Below are positions 9,219 to 10,910 of a DNA stretch of 10,910 nt, piece by piece. Under the pieces are notes generated by a model that made no database searches, was not told the DNA's origin, and was given only the letters and a program-made list of their open reading frames with translations. Within the stretch, counting starts at the first letter, position 1; the number at the start of each line of letters is the position of its first letter. The translations under genes were made by a program, and so were the position numbers. The DNA comes from Reyranella sp. (GTDB lineage Bacteria > Pseudomonadota > Alphaproteobacteria > Reyranellales > Reyranellaceae): contig JAUXRT010000426.1 in the NCBI GenBank assembly GCA_030681635.1, positions 1 to 10,910 of the forward strand. Reading direction: 5' to 3'.

Positions 9219-9721
9219 TTCACTCTCCGAAGCAGCGTGGCGCGCCCCGTTTCCAGAATCGAGCGCAGCTTCTGACGGCCGCGCGACAGCCGGGACATCA
9301 CCGTCCCCATCGGCACGCCCAAAATGCGCGCCGCGTCGTCGTACGAAAAATCTTCCACGCCAATCAACAACAGCAGCGACTTCTGCTCCTCAGGCAGCTG
9401 GTCGAGGGCGGCCAGCACGTCCTGCACCTCCAGCCCCGCTTCCTGCTGGGCGGCGGAGGCGGGCGGCGCGACATCGTCCAGGCTTGCATGCGGCCCCCGG
9501 CGCTGTCGCTGGCGCCAATCGTTGATGAACAGGTTGCGCTGCAAGGTGAACAGCCAGGCGCGCAGGTCACCGTCCGGCCGCCTGAGCCGCCAGCGTGACA
9601 GCGCGCGCTCCAACGTGTCCTGCACCAGATCGTCGGCCGCCTCGTGGTCGCGCAGCAGCGCGAAGGCGTACCGACGCAGCGCCGGGATCAGCGGTTCGAG
9701 CAGGGAGGCGGGATCGGCCAT
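9215..9721 (-). CDS. ECF-type RNA polymerase sigma factor
   Basis: A 168-residue sigma factor with only regions 2 and 4, the hallmark of the ECF (extracytoplasmic function) group. Region 2 spans about 9-75, with DHEAADDLVQDTLERALSRW as the core-polymerase-binding and -10-recognising helices and RAWLFTLQRNLFINDWR completing it. A short linker (about 76-98) leads to region 4 (about 99-155), where LDQLPEEQKSLLLL and the helix-turn-helix FSYDDAARILGVPMGTVMSR should read the -35 element. The start ATG at 9721 has AAGGA (9732-9728) six bases upstream. The sigma gene lies between a secreted-protein gene and its probable anti-sigma, all on one strand. It is probably released from the membrane when the anti-sigma receives an envelope signal. 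I cannot assign a specific ECF subgroup. Confidence 0.95.
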   Translation of the reverse strand: MADPASLLEPLIPALRRYAFALLRDHEAADDLVQDTLERALSRWRLRRPDGDLRAWLFTLQRNLFINDWRQRQRRGPHASLDDVAPPASAAQQEAGLEVQDVLAALDQLPEEQKSLLLLIGVEDFSYDDAARILGVPMGTVMSRLSRGRQKLRSILETGRATLLRRVK

Positions 9722-9727
9722 CGCTAG

Positions 9728-9732
9728 TCCTT
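9728..9732 (-). promoter_or_regulatory. ribosome binding site of the sigma gene
   Basis: AAGGA reads on the minus strand six bases before the ATG at 9721 and confirms that start. Only one base separates it from the foot of the 12-bp hairpin at 9734-9760, so folding of the message could affect ribosome access. Confidence 0.65.
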
Positions 9733-9733
9733 A

Positions 9734-9760
9734 CTCCTCCCCCGCGCCGCGGGGGAGGAG
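9734..9760 (-). terminator. perfect 12-bp hairpin between secreted-protein and sigma genes
   Basis: Bases 9734-9745 and 9749-9760 are exact inverted repeats (12 bp, G/C-rich) around a 3-base loop. Read on the minus strand, the hairpin lies 11 bases after the stop of the secreted-protein gene and ends one base before the sigma ribosome binding site. There is no T run on the minus strand after it, so full intrinsic termination is unlikely. Partial termination or 3'-end protection of the first gene's message is more likely. The C-rich/G-rich arm also resembles dispersed intergenic palindromes common in alphaproteobacterial genomes, which is an alternative origin. Confidence 0.6.
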
Positions 9761-9771
9761 GGTCGAAGGAA

Positions 9772-10161
9772 CTACTTGGCGATGTGCCAGGCGCCGTTCA
9801 GGAAGCCGTCGCCGGCCTTGTCGCCGACCTTGGTGTCCTTGATGAAGGCGTAGACCGGCTTGCCCTTGTAGGCCCACTGCTTCAGCCCGTCGTCGCGGGA
9901 GATGATGGTCCAGTCGCCCGCCGCCTTGGCGCCGTCGGCGGCGATGGCGGGCGGCCAGTTGGTGGCGCAGGGGCCGTTGCACACCGACTTGCCCGGCGTG
10001 GCGTCCTTGTCGAACGTGTAGAGCGTCATGCCGCTCGCGGTGACGAACATGCCGCCCTTGTTCAGGGGCGGGGTCGCGGAGGCAGGATCGGCGGCGAAAG
10101 CCGGGCCGGCGGCCAGGGCGGCGAGCAGGGCGGCGGTGGAAAGCATCGATTTCAGCATCAT
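9772..10161 (-). CDS. secreted YxFxxD-repeat protein (COG4315/PF03640 type)
   Basis: A 129-residue exported protein of unknown biochemical function. Residues 1-23 form a Sec signal peptide (basic start, Ala/Leu-rich core, AFA before the likely cut ahead of ADP). No lipobox cysteine is present, so it should be a soluble periplasmic protein although the family is often labelled lipoprotein. Two copies of the family motif Y-x-[FWY]-x-x-D are visible: Y48-T-F50 to D53 and Y104-A-F106 to D109. Between them is CNGPCATNWPP with C61 and C65, which could form a disulfide or bind a ligand. The gene is first in a minus-strand unit with the sigma and anti-sigma genes. Two ATGs stand in tandem (10161 and 10158); the second has the better spacing from GGGAG and may be the true start. 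Confidence 0.88.
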   Translation of the reverse strand: MMLKSMLSTAALLAALAAGPAFAADPASATPPLNKGGMFVTASGMTLYTFDKDATPGKSVCNGPCATNWPPAIAADGAKAAGDWTIISRDDGLKQWAYKGKPVYAFIKDTKVGDKAGDGFLNGAWHIAK

Positions 10162-10164
10162 TTT

Positions 10165-10169
10165 CTCCC
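10165..10169 (-). promoter_or_regulatory. ribosome binding site of the secreted-protein gene
   Basis: GGGAG on the minus strand stands three bases before the ATG at 10161 and six before the ATG at 10158. Usual spacing (5-9 bases) favours the second ATG, which would shorten the signal peptide by one Met and change nothing else. Confidence 0.6.
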
Positions 10170-10194
10170 GTGCAGGTGTTGTCTGCGGGGGAGA

Positions 10195-10219
10195 GACGCC
10201 AGCCGGGGGCCTTTATTCC
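10195..10219 (-). promoter_or_regulatory. candidate ECF-sigma promoter of the secreted protein/sigma/anti-sigma operon
   Basis: On the minus strand GGAAT (10219-10215, within GGGAATAAA) is followed after exactly 16 bases by CGTC (10198-10195). ECF promoters typically pair a GGAA-type -35 box with a CGT-type -10 box at 16-17 bases, so sequence and spacing both fit. A start around 10188 would leave a leader of about 27 bases carrying the GGGAG ribosome site. As the sigma gene lies downstream in the same direction, positive autoregulation is the natural reading. The boxes are seen; recognition by this particular sigma factor is inferred. Confidence 0.6.
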
Positions 10220-10244
10220 CGGCCCGGCCAAAAAAAGCTATGAT
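10216..10244 (+). promoter_or_regulatory. candidate housekeeping promoter of the VOC gene
   Basis: TATGAT (10239-10244) is a five-of-six match to a -10 box and lies 26 bases before the VOC start. The -35 position at 17-base spacing (TTCCCG, 10216-10221) is a poor match, so an activator or an extended upstream element may be needed. An inverted repeat, GGCCAA (10226-10231) and TTGGCC (10244-10249), brackets the -10 box and could be a binding site for a regulator. Confidence 0.4.
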
Positions 10245-10257
10245 TGGCCAACCGTAT

Positions 10258-10263
10258 GGAGGA
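10258..10263 (+). promoter_or_regulatory. ribosome binding site of the VOC gene
   Basis: GGAGGA with six bases to the ATG at 10270 is near ideal. It settles the start at 10270 although the frame stays open upstream across the divergent genes. Confidence 0.8.
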
Positions 10264-10269
10264 AACGCC

Positions 10270-10845
10270 ATGGACAAGCCGGTCACACCGCGCGGCATCA
10301 ACCATCTCGTGCTCAACGTTCGCGACATCGAGGAATCGCACCGCTTCTGGACGGAGATCGTGGGCTTCAGGAAGGTCGGCGAGCTGACGCCGACGACTGA
10401 GCGCCCCAACCCGCCCAAGATGCGCTTCTACTCGGGCGTCCGCGAGGACGGCACCAGCCATCACCATGACGTCGCCCTGGTCGAGAACCGGGCGCTGCCG
10501 GCGCCGCCCGCCGAGTGGAAGATGTTCGACATGCCGGTGGCGGTGAACCACATCGCCATCACCATGCCGAGTCGCGAGGCCTGGCTGGAACATCTCGCCT
10601 ACCTGCAGAACAAGGGCGTGAAGTTCGACCGCCGCGTCGAGCACGGCATGACCCATAGTCTCTACATCCACGATCCCAACGGCTACGGCGTCGAGTTCGT
10701 CTACGACCTGCCGAAGGAAGTCTGGCAGGGCGATATCAACGGCGCCCTCAACTTCGTCAAGATTCTGCCGACCGAGGGCGCCGAAGCGCTCGACGACCGC
10801 ACGCAGGGCATCCCGACCTTCCAGGCCGATCGCGCCACGACGTAG
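10270..10845 (+). CDS. VOC-superfamily protein (glyoxalase/extradiol dioxygenase-like)
   Basis: A 191-residue cytoplasmic protein with one vicinal-oxygen-chelate domain made of two beta-alpha-beta-beta-beta modules. Module one starts GINHLVLNVRDIEESHRFWTE (about 9-72), module two VNHIAITMPSREAWLEHLAYL (about 92-147). The first-strand histidines H12 and H94 and the last-strand E142 (GYGVEFVYD) occupy the metal-ligand positions of type I extradiol dioxygenases; Y132 and the DPNG turn before E142 also fit. H64-H66 and H129 are further candidate active-site residues. A tail of about 45 residues follows the second module (PKEVWQGDINGALNFVK). The fold and a metal-dependent enzyme role are well supported. 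The substrate is not: ring-cleavage dioxygenase, glyoxalase-like lyase or isomerase are all possible. It diverges from the secreted-protein operon and has its own ribosome site. Confidence 0.85.
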   Translation: MDKPVTPRGINHLVLNVRDIEESHRFWTEIVGFRKVGELTPTTERPNPPKMRFYSGVREDGTSHHHDVALVENRALPAPPAEWKMFDMPVAVNHIAITMPSREAWLEHLAYLQNKGVKFDRRVEHGMTHSLYIHDPNGYGVEFVYDLPKEVWQGDINGALNFVKILPTEGAEALDDRTQGIPTFQADRATT

Positions 10846-10865
10846 GTCTCTCTTTCCCTGCTACA

Positions 10866-10892
10866 CTTCCCTCGATGAATCTCCGAGGGAAG
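10866..10892 (+). terminator. 9-bp inverted repeat after the VOC gene
   Basis: CTTCCCTCG (10866-10874) and CGAGGGAAG (10884-10892) are perfect inverted repeats around a 9-base loop, beginning 21 bases after the VOC stop. The position fits a terminator, but the following bases (AGTCTCGTCTTTGCC) have only a weak T-rich stretch and the window then ends. Confidence 0.45.
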
Positions 10893-10910
10893 AGTCTCGT
10901 CTTTGCCATG
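10875..10910 (+). CDS. possible start of a further gene (truncated by window end)
   Basis: An open frame of 12 codons beginning ATG at 10875 (MNLRGKSLVFAM) runs off the window. The N-terminus would be compatible with a short-chain dehydrogenase (which often start with a short basic segment before the first hydrophobic strand), but 12 residues cannot establish this. There is no ribosome binding site upstream, and the ATG lies in the loop of the 10866-10892 inverted repeat, so it may not be a start at all. Confidence 0.2.
   Translation, partial: MNLRGKSLVFAM

Noticed and set aside
8767..9525. A 252-codon plus-strand frame across the sigma/anti-sigma junction.
   Set aside because: It is antisense to two well-supported genes with a conserved ATGA overlap, and its translation is dominated by Arg, Ala, Ser and Pro.
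9595..10269. Upstream extension of the VOC frame to an ATG at 9595, which would give a 416-residue protein.
   Set aside because: The extension is antisense to the sigma and secreted-protein genes, is low-complexity, and the strong GGAGGA site lies just before the ATG at 10270.

Overview
The window is high-GC DNA that reads as an alphaproteobacterium. The main clue is the order mdh-sucC-sucD-sucA-sucB-lpd, typical of that class, together with proteins that look alphaproteobacterial throughout. I cannot fix the genus; an environmental Rhodospirillales- or Rhizobiales-like lineage is a reasonable guess, no more.

Positions 1-8163 hold a same-strand TCA-cycle block. It starts with the 3' end of malate dehydrogenase. 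After a 166-base gap with a hairpin and a possible promoter come both succinyl-CoA synthetase subunits (sucC and sucD, overlapping by one base). Next are the three components of the 2-oxoglutarate dehydrogenase complex: E1 (sucA), E2 (sucB) and E3 (lpd). Together they carry carbon from 2-oxoglutarate to succinyl-CoA and then succinate, with malate dehydrogenase closing the cycle. All the key catalytic residues I looked for are present. A small two-helix membrane protein related to the PGPGW family (8171-8437) follows lpd so closely that it is probably the last gene of the operon.

Positions 8451-10161 hold a minus-strand module that converges on the TCA operon. In transcription order it encodes a small secreted protein with two Y-x-F-x-x-D repeats (COG4315/PF03640 type), an ECF sigma factor, and a single-pass membrane anti-sigma factor whose start overlaps the sigma stop by four bases. 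A GGAAT-N16-CGTC sequence, shaped like an ECF promoter, lies at the right distance ahead of the secreted-protein gene. This suggests the sigma factor drives its own operon. A perfect 12-bp hairpin separates the secreted-protein gene from the sigma gene.

Positions 10162-10269 form a divergent intergenic region. It carries the ECF-like promoter on one strand and a TATGAT-type promoter with a strong ribosome binding site for a VOC-superfamily metalloenzyme (10270-10845) on the other. The last bases contain a 9-bp inverted repeat that may be the terminator of that gene; a possible start of another reading frame lies inside it.

The TCA block is ordinary housekeeping DNA. The region most worth a second look is the secreted protein/ECF/anti-sigma operon and its promoter. 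I found no mobile element, CRISPR array, tRNA or rRNA.
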